DNA of 22,114 nt, from assembly GCA_002347125.1 (NCBI GenBank), contig DDXG01000323.1:1-22114 (forward strand). Direction: 5' to 3'. The notes under the pieces were generated by a model. The model saw nothing but the letters and a program-made list of their open reading frames with translations. It was not told the DNA's origin and ran no database searches. Below, piece after piece: positions 1 to 6,743 of this stretch; the first letter of the stretch is position 1; every line of letters begins with the position of its first letter. The position numbers and the translations under genes are program-made. The stretch is from Phycisphaerales bacterium UBA2266. GTDB taxonomy: Bacteria; Planctomycetota; Phycisphaerae; Sedimentisphaerales; Anaerobacaceae.

Positions 1-1
1 G

Positions 2-1483
2 GCCTTGGCGCCGTCTCTGGCCAAGGCTCCGGCCGGAGTGCGTTCGGCGGTCGCCGAAGGCTGTATCCTGTGTGCGGAACGATTTCTTGCGCAGGGCGAA
101 ACCGCCGAAGCCGTCGCGCTGTATGACGCCGTCCGTCAGGCGGACGTGCCGAACCAGCGGCGTCTGGAGGCCGTTCGCGGCGCCATTCTGGCCCGTGGAT
201 CCGCGGGATTGCCCCTGCTGGTCGAACAGTTGCGATCCGCCGATGAGAAGCACCTCGGCATTGGACTGCGCACGGCCCGCGAGCTTCCCGGCCTCGACGT
301 GACGAAGGCCCTGGCCGCCGAGTTGGAGGGGCTCAGTCCGGACCGCCAACCGCTGTTGCTGTTGGCCCTGGCCGACCGTGACGATTCCGCCGTCCTGCCG
401 GTGGTCCTCAAGGCCGCTCAGGAAGGTCGCAAGGATCTGCGCATCACGGCCATCAACATTCTGACACATCTGGGCAGTATCTCCTGCGTGCCCGTCCTGC
501 TGGAGGCCGCCACCCAGGATGATGCCCAGATCGAACAAGCGGCGACTGAGACACTGGTGCGGCTTCCCGGCAAGGACGTTGACGCCGATTTGGCCGCCCG
601 CCTGTCGCCGTCGCAGGGCAAGCGGCGGCGGGTCCTCATCGACCTGGCCGGCCAGAGGCAGATCAGCCAGGCCCTGCCTGCGGTCGCATCGAGCCTCAAC
701 GATGCGGATGCCGGAATTCGTGGCTCAGCCGTCAGGACCATCGCCATTATCGGCGGCCATGAGCAGGCGCCTGACCTGGTCAAGCTGCTCCTGGCGACCA
801 GCAGCGCCTCCGAACGGACAGAGATCGGCAAGACCCTGTTGACAATCTGTAGCGCCCACGGCCCCGCGTGCCTGCCGCACGTGCGGCCGCTGATACAGGG
901 CCGCGACCATGAGCTGCACATCCTGGGACTGCGTGCCCTGGCGGTGATTGGCGGTTCCGAGGCGCTGACGGCCGTCAAGTCCGCCATTGAAAGCGCTGCG
1001 CCCGCCGTCCATGACGAAGCGGTTCGCATCCTGTCGGCCTGGCCCAACAAGTGGCCCAATGACAGCGAGGCGGGTAAGGCCCTGCTGGCCCTGGCCGTCT
1101 CGGCCGAGAATATGCCCCAGCACGTCCTGGGTCTGCGCGGCTATTTGCAGTACATCCGCGGCAATAAGCAGCTTGGCAATGACCAGAAGGCCGCCGAGGT
1201 CAAAGACCTGTTGACCCATATCAAGCGGCCGGAAGAAAAGCGGCAGGTGATTGCTGTTCTCGGAGAGACCCCCAGCGCCGCGGCGTTCGAGATGCTGACG
1301 ACACTGGCGGAGGACCCGGCGCTCGTCGAGGAGGCGTACTCCGCCATCGTCCAGATCGCCGCCCAGGACATTCAGGGGCTCTCAAAGGACCACAGACGCC
1401 AAGCGCTGCAAACCGTGGTCGATAAGTCCGGCAACGACGCAACGAAACAAAGAGCCCGAAAGGCCCTGGCCACGATTCGGTAA
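2..1483 (+). CDS. HEAT-repeat protein, 3' part (5' end outside window)
   Basis: The reading frame is open to the first bases of the window and the protein begins inside helical repeat sequence, so this is the C-terminal ~490 residues of a longer protein. The TTG at base 5 is not a convincing start, because there is no ribosome binding site or signal peptide. The sequence is a series of ~30-40-residue helical pairs of HEAT/PBS-lyase type, for example the segments around LRITAINILTHLG, IRGSAVRTIAIIGG and HILGLRALAVIGG, each ending in a short Gly-containing turn. HEAT solenoids are protein-binding scaffolds. In planctomycetes they are often part of large secreted or periplasmic proteins, but no catalytic domain can be seen in this fragment. 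It ends 45 bp from the stop codon of a convergent gene, and I see no strong terminator in the gap. The family call is firm; the specific role is unknown. Confidence 0.85.
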   Translation, partial: ALAPSLAKAPAGVRSAVAEGCILCAERFLAQGETAEAVALYDAVRQADVPNQRRLEAVRGAILARGSAGLPLLVEQLRSADEKHLGIGLRTARELPGLDVTKALAAELEGLSPDRQPLLLLALADRDDSAVLPVVLKAAQEGRKDLRITAINILTHLGSISCVPVLLEAATQDDAQIEQAATETLVRLPGKDVDADLAARLSPSQGKRRRVLIDLAGQRQISQALPAVASSLNDADAGIRGSAVRTIAIIGGHEQAPDLVKLLLATSSASERTEIGKTLLTICSAHGPACLPHVRPLIQGRDHELHILGLRALAVIGGSEALTAVKSAIESAAPAVHDEAVRILSAWPNKWPNDSEAGKALLALAVSAENMPQHVLGLRGYLQYIRGNKQLGNDQKAAEVKDLLTHIKRPEEKRQVIAVLGETPSAAAFEMLTTLAEDPALVEEAYSAIVQIAAQDIQGLSKDHRRQALQTVVDKSGNDATKQRARKALATIR

Positions 1484-1528
1484 GCGGCCCACCGGCGGGG
1501 GCACGGTCCCGGGCTGCTGCCGTTCATA

Positions 1529-3439
1529 TCACCGAAGAAACCAGTTGCGGACTTTGATCAGTAGCAGCGCCTCACTGCTCATGGTGGCTCGCTGCTCGAG
1601 GATTGCACGTGCTACCGAGGGCATGTCCGTGATGATGTTGTCCACCCCCAGATCAATGAACTGGGTCATCTGCCGGGGTCTGTTCACGGTCCAAACGTGG
1701 ACCTCTTTGCCCGCGATACGAGCGGCATCGATCAATCCGGGTGTCGCTTGGCGGGCTGATATGCTCAGGAAGTCAACGGCCAGCGTCGTCACATCGCCGA
1801 TGGACTGTGATATGATGAAACCGATTGGAATGTCCGGATCCAGTTCTGAGACATGTTCCAGCACCCGGATACTTGCTGAACTGATGATGCACTCCCGCGG
1901 CTCGCCGTGTTCGTGCAAGGTCTGAACGACTCGCTCAGCCAGTCGCCCTGGGTCCGCGTCCGCCTTCAGTTCAATGTTGAGTTTGATCCTGCCCTTGCAG
2001 AAGGCTGCAACGTCGGACAGCAAGGGGATGCGTTCATCCTGGAACCGCGGCGCGAACCAGCTCCCGACATCCAGCCCCTTGATCTGTTCATACGTGAGGT
2101 CTGAGACGTTCCGGCGCACACCTGCAACCCGGAACAGGTCTGCGTCGTGCAATAGGACCGGGTGGCCGTCGGCGGTCAAACGCACGTCCACTTCGACGTA
2201 ATCGGCGCCTTCCTCGACGGCGTGGCGAATCGCCGCGAGGGTGTTCTCCGGATTGCTCCATGAGCTGCCTCGATGGGCGGTGATCCTGACATTGTCGTGA
2301 AGATCGAAGTTGCCCAAGATGCCGCCGGCCGTGGCCAACGACATGACGGCGGCGATCATGAGGAATGCGATCACCTCTTTGAGGCTCGGTTGGCTGGGTG
2401 GACGCGAGGCCGGCTCGAAGCCGCCTGCGCGGGATGCCGGCGCCGTCTCTTGTATCGGGACTGATTCCTCTTGGCCGGTTCCCGCGGCGGGTATCGCCGT
2501 CTTTGCCTGCTTGGCGTCGCGGGTTTGCCGAAGGACGGCGTATAGACGGGTGATGGTCATGCTTACGGCGGCGACGCTCAAGAACTCCCCACAGAATGAG
2601 ACCGCTACATAGCCTGCCATCATCGCCATCACCGCCGGCAAGACCAGCCGGTGTCCTTCAGGAAGGCGCGTGAAGATAGCGCCGCCCATCGCATGGAATC
2701 CGTGGCCCAGGATCAACGGCAGCAGGACTATCGCCGACCAGAGCAGGAACACGACCGCTCCAATCCGGCGTCTTGTCCCCTTGAGCAGGCCGTGGGTGTA
2801 TGCGAGTGCGGACCCCGCCGACAGACCATCCACCAGGAGCGCCGGCAACGAGAATACCCAGTGAAGGTACACAGCACCGTGCGTCGCCAGGGCCGCCGCC
2901 GACAGCAGCACGACCGCCGTCAGGCCGATCCAGCGCGCCACGGGATTCGCCTGGAACAGGAGATACACGCGCATCGAGGCAAGGCCAAACTCGTACACGA
3001 GCATTCCCAGGACGACGAGCGGAGCCAGCAGAATCGCATGGGCGGCAACGTGGTAGCATCCAAGCAGGGTCAATCCGGGCAACCTTCGGAGGACCGCCCC
3101 CAATGCTCCGACGGCGCTGACGGGCTGTCCGGTCATGTTCGCCCAGGCGATCACCATCATTCCCGCGTGCTTGACGTAAAGGGTGACAGCCGTCAACGTG
3201 CCGGCAAGCAGCAGGAACAGAACGCCTCGCAACGAAAGAAGAAACGAAAATACCTCACCGTTGCTGATGGAAAGCCCGCGGCTCGATGCGGCCGCAAAAG
3301 AGACCGCCCAGGCAAGCAGCGGCGTCAGCAGCAGGAAGTTGATGACTGCAAAAAACCCGTTATACAACAACAACGGCCGCAAAGTCCTGCGAAGATCCCG
3401 CAGGACCTCGCCCATCACGTTCGTCGTTATCGAACCCAT
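1529..3439 (-). CDS. Membrane-anchored glycerophosphodiester phosphodiesterase
   Basis: A 636-residue protein predicted to hydrolyse glycerophosphodiesters to sn-glycerol 3-phosphate and an alcohol, used in phospholipid turnover. Residues ~20-305 form a multi-spanning membrane region (about eight hydrophobic segments) like the GDPD-associated membrane domain. A polar, proline-rich linker (~306-350) and one more hydrophobic segment (~355-376) follow. The catalytic TIM barrel (~384-620) has the family signature: His389 in ITAHRG, NPENT at 396-400, Glu416 and Asp418 in YVEVDVR, and His431 in LLHDAD, so the metal and acid-base residues are intact. The ATG shares one base with the stop of the upstream isomerase-like gene (TAATG), which indicates one transcript and coupled translation. 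The topology places the catalytic domain next to the membrane, probably outside the cytoplasm, which is inferred. The substrate could be another phosphodiester. Confidence 0.92.
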   Translation of the reverse strand: MGSITTNVMGEVLRDLRRTLRPLLLYNGFFAVINFLLLTPLLAWAVSFAAASSRGLSISNGEVFSFLLSLRGVLFLLLAGTLTAVTLYVKHAGMMVIAWANMTGQPVSAVGALGAVLRRLPGLTLLGCYHVAAHAILLAPLVVLGMLVYEFGLASMRVYLLFQANPVARWIGLTAVVLLSAAALATHGAVYLHWVFSLPALLVDGLSAGSALAYTHGLLKGTRRRIGAVVFLLWSAIVLLPLILGHGFHAMGGAIFTRLPEGHRLVLPAVMAMMAGYVAVSFCGEFLSVAAVSMTITRLYAVLRQTRDAKQAKTAIPAAGTGQEESVPIQETAPASRAGGFEPASRPPSQPSLKEVIAFLMIAAVMSLATAGGILGNFDLHDNVRITAHRGSSWSNPENTLAAIRHAVEEGADYVEVDVRLTADGHPVLLHDADLFRVAGVRRNVSDLTYEQIKGLDVGSWFAPRFQDERIPLLSDVAAFCKGRIKLNIELKADADPGRLAERVVQTLHEHGEPRECIISSASIRVLEHVSELDPDIPIGFIISQSIGDVTTLAVDFLSISARQATPGLIDAARIAGKEVHVWTVNRPRQMTQFIDLGVDNIITDMPSVARAILEQRATMSSEALLLIKVRNWFLR

Positions 3440-4269
3440 TAAGGCGCCAACGGCCGCAGATGCTCACGGCTGCGTGCGGCCTGCTCCGGTGTCCCGCATT
3501 CCACGCTGAAGACGATATCGCGCGGGCAGCGTTCCTTCACGATCCGGATGATGCGCGGCCAGTCCAGAACGCCGTCGCCGCACGCACAACCGACCGGCGT
3601 GCCCGTGACCTTGCCCCGTTCCGCCTTCGAATGCGCAACGGAAATATCCTTGGCGTGCAGGTGAACCAACCGCCCGGCCACCCGTTCCAGCCACGCATAC
3701 ACGTCCTGGCCCGCCAGATACGCATTGCCGGTGTCGAAGTTGATGCCGATGGCCGGCGAATCCACGAGCCCGTAGATCCGATCCAGACCGTCGGGCGTCT
3801 TGGAGTATTGAGCGTGGCACTCCAGACCGATCTTCACGCCCCGCCGCTCCGCCACGAACGCCGCTTCCCGCAGCGTGTACTTGATCAGAACAAAGTCCTC
3901 CTGCTCGGTGGTCCACCGCGCCTTGATGCCCTCGTCCGTATTGACCACCGGCACGCCGATTTCAGCGGCGACGCGAATGGCCAGTTTCAGGTATTCCCCG
4001 TGGACGTCCGGCCGACCCAGCGGCCCGTGGGCCTGAAGCGCCGAGATCTTCAAGCCTGCTGCATCGCAGGCCTCCCTGATTCGATACGGGTCGTCGAACA
4101 TGGACACGGTGTGAAAATAGCCCGCCTCGCTCATCAGCTCCCTGCCGAAATGGACCATCGGCTCGAAATACTCGTACCCCATATCCGCCGCCTTCTCGAC
4201 GGCCCACTCAAAGGGCTTGTCCGAGCTGCGTGAGAACTCGGCATTCAGACCGATCAGGATGTTTCCCAT
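3439..4269 (-). CDS. Sugar phosphate isomerase/epimerase-like TIM barrel (AP endonuclease 2 family)
   Basis: A 276-residue single-domain protein of the xylose-isomerase-like / AP endonuclease family 2 fold. These enzymes use a divalent metal to isomerise, epimerise or dehydrate sugars and inositols; the substrate here is unknown. Metal-ligand candidates are Glu150 (IGLECH), Asp179 (INFDTGN), His203/His205 (LVHLHAKD) and Glu257 (FSVECG), all at the expected strand ends. The start at 4269 (MGNILIGLNAEF) is preferred over one 29 codons upstream because AAGGAG lies 7 nt before it and the extra residues do not resemble the fold. No signal peptide is seen, so it is probably cytoplasmic, unlike the Tat-exported relative at 10750-11733. 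It is the first gene of a two-gene unit with the phosphodiesterase. The residues 216-232, with several Cys/Gly (GCACGDG), form a variable loop. Confidence 0.9.
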   Translation of the reverse strand: MGNILIGLNAEFSRSSDKPFEWAVEKAADMGYEYFEPMVHFGRELMSEAGYFHTVSMFDDPYRIREACDAAGLKISALQAHGPLGRPDVHGEYLKLAIRVAAEIGVPVVNTDEGIKARWTTEQEDFVLIKYTLREAAFVAERRGVKIGLECHAQYSKTPDGLDRIYGLVDSPAIGINFDTGNAYLAGQDVYAWLERVAGRLVHLHAKDISVAHSKAERGKVTGTPVGCACGDGVLDWPRIIRIVKERCPRDIVFSVECGTPEQAARSREHLRPLAP

Positions 4270-4276
4270 GACTCGG

Positions 4277-4282
4277 CTCCTT
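4277..4282 (-). promoter_or_regulatory. Ribosome binding site deciding the start at 4269
   Basis: On the minus strand AAGGAG stands 7 nt upstream of the ATG at 4269. It supports this start over the in-frame ATG at 4356, which has no comparable site. Confidence 0.8.
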
Positions 4283-4389
4283 AACGGCGGCGGTGCGTCT
4301 TGTGAAATCGACAGTCCGGCCAGCACTTCCTTGCCATGACAAACCCATTGGACCACAAACTCGCGTCCGAATCAACGGCAAAGTGTGCC

Positions 4390-4419
4390 TTGACATGACA
4401 CAGGGGCCCCCGTTAGACT
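4390..4419 (+). promoter_or_regulatory. Likely sigma70-type promoter of the PP-loop/asnA unit
   Basis: TTGACA (4390-4395) and TAGACT (4414-4419) are separated by 18 bp, giving an expected transcription start near 4426 and a leader of about 95 nt before the ATG at 4521. The -35 element is a perfect consensus match and the -10 matches 4 of 6. The site lies in the divergent gap between the minus-strand isomerase gene and this plus-strand unit. I saw no equally good promoter for the minus-strand direction in the same gap. Confidence 0.5.
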
Positions 4420-4520
4420 CCTTGCCCATCGACGGCTTGGGTCGAAGTCGCCGCCGCATAGACGTCGGATACGCCTTGGGCCGGTTCGCACGGGCCGTTA
4501 CTTGAAAAGGAGGCCGCATA

Positions 4521-5483
4521 ATGATCACGGAGATCCCCGTACAGCACCTGGACGTCGAGAAGTTCATTGAGGAGAAGGTCGCGGAGATTCGAAAAGCGGT
4601 CGGTAGTGGAACCGCTATCAACGCCCTCTCCGGAGGCGTCGATTCATCGGCGGTAACCATGCTGGGCCATCGCGCCATCGGCCGGCAACTGCGGACCGTC
4701 TTCGTGGACAACGGCCTCATGCGCCAGGACGAACCCGAGCAGGTGGTCGGCCTCTTTGCCGCTCTCGGCGTGCCGGTTGAAATCGTGGACGCCAGACAGG
4801 AGTTCTTCGACGCCCTCAAGGCAATCACGGACCCCGAGGCCAAGAGGGAAGCCATCACGCAGACGTTCTACCGCCATGTCTTCGGGCGGATAGTTCGAGA
4901 GAGCCGGGCCAAGTGCCTCTTGCAGGGGACGATTCTGACCGACGTGGATGAGACGGTTGCCGGAATCAAGCGCCAGCACAACGTGTTTGAACAACTGGGG
5001 ATCGATCCGCAGGCGGCCTTCGGTTACCGCATCATCGAGCCGCTCATCCAGCTTCGCAAAGACGGTGTCCGGCGGGTCGGCGAGGCCCTGGGCCTGCCTG
5101 CGGAGCTGTTTGAACGCATTCCCTTCCCGGGCCCGGCGCTGTCGGCGCGGGTCATTGGTGAGGTGACGCCGCAGCGCATCGAGACCGTTCGCAAGGCCAC
5201 CGTCGTGGTCGAACAGATGCTTCGCGGCACCGACGCCTTTCAGTACATGGCGATTCTGCACGAGGACCGCGTGACGGGGATGCGGGATGGCCGGCGCGAT
5301 TTCGGCCAACAGATCGAGGTCCGCTGCTGGCAGAGCACCGACGCCCGCACGGCCAAACCCACCCGGCTGACGTTCGACGTCCTCGAAGCACTGGCCGCCG
5401 GCATCCTCGATGCCGTGCCCGGCGTCGTCAGCGTGACCTACAATATCACCCCCAAGCCGCCGTCCACCATCGAAGCCGTCTGA
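4521..5483 (+). CDS. GMP-synthase-like PP-loop ATP pyrophosphatase without glutaminase domain
   Basis: A 320-residue protein resembling only the ATP-pyrophosphatase plus dimerisation part of GMP synthase (GuaA/GuaAb). The PP-loop SGGVDSS is at 37-43 and VFVDNGLMR follows at the usual place. The IEPL....KD.VR..G..LGLP block, an FPGP segment (~202-206) and the C-terminal KPPSTIE match the family. Classical GMP synthase adenylates XMP and aminates it with ammonia from a fused or separate glutaminase. Here there is no glutaminase domain, and none is encoded nearby. Several conserved spots differ: the SHHNVGGLP loop is RQHNVFEQLG, FPGPGL is FPGPAL, the DGMTADW segment is replaced by TDARTAKPT, and the end is IEAV instead of IEWE. 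The start has a strong site, AAAAGGAGG, 7 nt upstream. It may be an ammonia-using GMP synthase or a paralogue with another substrate. It is followed after 51 bp by asnA. Confidence 0.85.
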   Translation: MITEIPVQHLDVEKFIEEKVAEIRKAVGSGTAINALSGGVDSSAVTMLGHRAIGRQLRTVFVDNGLMRQDEPEQVVGLFAALGVPVEIVDARQEFFDALKAITDPEAKREAITQTFYRHVFGRIVRESRAKCLLQGTILTDVDETVAGIKRQHNVFEQLGIDPQAAFGYRIIEPLIQLRKDGVRRVGEALGLPAELFERIPFPGPALSARVIGEVTPQRIETVRKATVVVEQMLRGTDAFQYMAILHEDRVTGMRDGRRDFGQQIEVRCWQSTDARTAKPTRLTFDVLEALAAGILDAVPGVVSVTYNITPKPPSTIEAV

Positions 5484-5496
5484 CGGCGCCCCAGCG

Positions 5497-5507
5497 CGCA
5501 TGGGGGC
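5497..5507 (+). repeat. Left copy of an 11-bp inverted repeat flanking asnA
   Basis: CGCATGGGGGC lies between the PP-loop gene and asnA. Its exact reverse complement is at 6690-6700, just after asnA. This copy also pairs locally with GCGCCCC at 5486-5492 to give a short GC-rich hairpin with no T-run behind it. Confidence 0.5.
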
Positions 5508-5534
5508 ACACTCTGTCTACAGGAGAACAACACC

Positions 5535-6668
5535 ATGAGCGACCGAAAGAAAGCGGATTTGGCCGGTCCAGGAATCGGCGACTATGCCGAACTGGAGAAG
5601 ATCCTGCCGCGGGATTATCGTTCCCTGCTGAGCCCGAAAGAGACCCAACGGGCCATCTACGCGGTCAAGGACTACATCGAAGCCGGTCTCTGCGAGGCCC
5701 TGAATCTGATCCGCGTCACGGTTCCGCTCATCGTGGATGTCGACAGCGGCGTTAATGACCTGCTCGACCGCGACGGCTCGCGCACGCCCATCCAGTTCCA
5801 TATCTCGAACGACCGGGACAAGCACCCCATCGACGCCCAGATTGTCCAGGCGGCCACGAAATGGAAGCGCATGGCCCTCAAGCAGTTTGAGATGCAGGTC
5901 GGCGAGGGCCTGCTCACCGACATGCGGGCCGTCCGCAAGGATTACTTCCTGGACCACGACCACAGCGCCTACGTGGACCAGTGGGACTGGGAACTGGCCA
6001 TCACGGCCAGGCAGCGCACCCTGGCGATGCTCAAGGACGTCGTCCGCCGAATCTGGAAGGTCCTCAAGGGGGCCGAGACCCACGTCCAGCGTCTTTTTCC
6101 TCAACTCAAAGACGGCCGATACCCGGACCTGCCGGAGGAGCTGACCTTCCTCCATGCCGAAGAGATCCTCGAACGGTTCCCGGACCTGCCCCGCAAACAA
6201 CGCGAGACGGCGATCGTGCAGGAGTATCCGGCCGTGTTCATCATTGGTATCGGCTGGGTCCTGGAAGACGGCTATCCGCACGAGATGCGCGCCGCCGACT
6301 ACGACGACTGGGTCACCGAGACCGTCAGCGAGGATGGCCGACCCATGCACGGCCTCAACGGCGATATCCTTGTCTGGAACCCGGTCACCAAACGGCGGCA
6401 CGAGCTGACCTCGATGGGCATCCGCGTCACCGCCGAGACGCTCCGCCGGCAACTGGAGTTGTCCGGACAGCTCGACTTCCTGAAATTGCCCTATCACCGC
6501 GCGATCATCAACAACGAGATTCCCTTGAGCATCGGCGGCGGCATCGGCCAATCCCGGACGTTCATGCTGCTGCTTCGCAAGGCCCACATCGGCGAGGTCA
6601 GCGCCACCGTCTGGCCCGCGGTGTTGAAGGACATGTGCCGGAAGAAGGACATTTTCGTCATTGAGTGA
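5535..6668 (+). CDS. asnA: Aspartate--ammonia ligase (asparagine synthetase A)
   Basis: A 377-residue cytoplasmic enzyme making L-asparagine from L-aspartate, ATP and free ammonia, through aspartyl-AMP. It is related to class II aminoacyl-tRNA synthetase catalytic cores. Family blocks are present in order: TKWKRMAL (108-115), the YVDQWDWE aspartate/ATP site (146-153), IGIG and ADYDDW (254-259), LNGDILVWNP (274-283), SMGIRV with Arg297, and GGGIGQSR (334-341) with the ATP-binding arginine. It is ~45 residues longer than the E. coli enzyme (330 aa), mainly an N-terminal extension and small insertions. The start is supported by AGGAGA about 8 nt upstream. It lies 51 bp behind a GMP-synthase-like gene that also lacks a glutaminase, so the pair probably shares a transcript and both use free ammonia. 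The identification is firm. Confidence 0.95.
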   Translation: MSDRKKADLAGPGIGDYAELEKILPRDYRSLLSPKETQRAIYAVKDYIEAGLCEALNLIRVTVPLIVDVDSGVNDLLDRDGSRTPIQFHISNDRDKHPIDAQIVQAATKWKRMALKQFEMQVGEGLLTDMRAVRKDYFLDHDHSAYVDQWDWELAITARQRTLAMLKDVVRRIWKVLKGAETHVQRLFPQLKDGRYPDLPEELTFLHAEEILERFPDLPRKQRETAIVQEYPAVFIIGIGWVLEDGYPHEMRAADYDDWVTETVSEDGRPMHGLNGDILVWNPVTKRRHELTSMGIRVTAETLRRQLELSGQLDFLKLPYHRAIINNEIPLSIGGGIGQSRTFMLLLRKAHIGEVSATVWPAVLKDMCRKKDIFVIE

Positions 6669-6689
6669 TCCCGCCGCAGACCGTCCGGC

Positions 6690-6700
6690 GCCCCCATGCG
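6690..6700 (-). repeat. Right copy of the 11-bp inverted repeat flanking asnA
   Basis: GCCCCCATGCG on the plus strand is the exact reverse complement of the copy at 5497-5507. It lies between asnA and the glycoside hydrolase gene. Locally GCCC and GGGC around CATG can form a small hairpin. Confidence 0.5.
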
Positions 6701-6729
6701 GGCGTGGCTCGGCTGCATGAACCACTATC

Positions 6730-6735
6730 AGGAGG
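6730..6735 (+). promoter_or_regulatory. Ribosome binding site deciding the start at 6744
   Basis: AGGAGG is 8 nt before the ATG at 6744, which opens directly into a signal peptide. The in-frame ATG at 6696 would add 16 polar residues ahead of the signal peptide and has no such site. Confidence 0.85.
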
Positions 6736-6743
6736 CATCTTCC

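Noticed and set aside
1484..1528. Bidirectional terminator between the HEAT and phosphodiesterase genes
   Set aside because: The GC-rich stretch gives only weak, interrupted pairing and lacks T-runs on either side.
2651..3442. 263-codon open frame opposite the phosphodiesterase membrane domain
   Set aside because: It is highly basic and Gln-rich, typical of the complement of hydrophobic codons.
5517..6725. 402-codon open frame on the minus strand opposite asnA
   Set aside because: The plus strand has a full set of AsnA motifs with a good start site. The opposite frame is a by-product of GC-rich codon use and has no recognisable domain.
6696..6743. Upstream start for the glycoside hydrolase
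   Set aside because: It would place 16 polar residues before the signal peptide, while AGGAGG fits the ATG at 6744.
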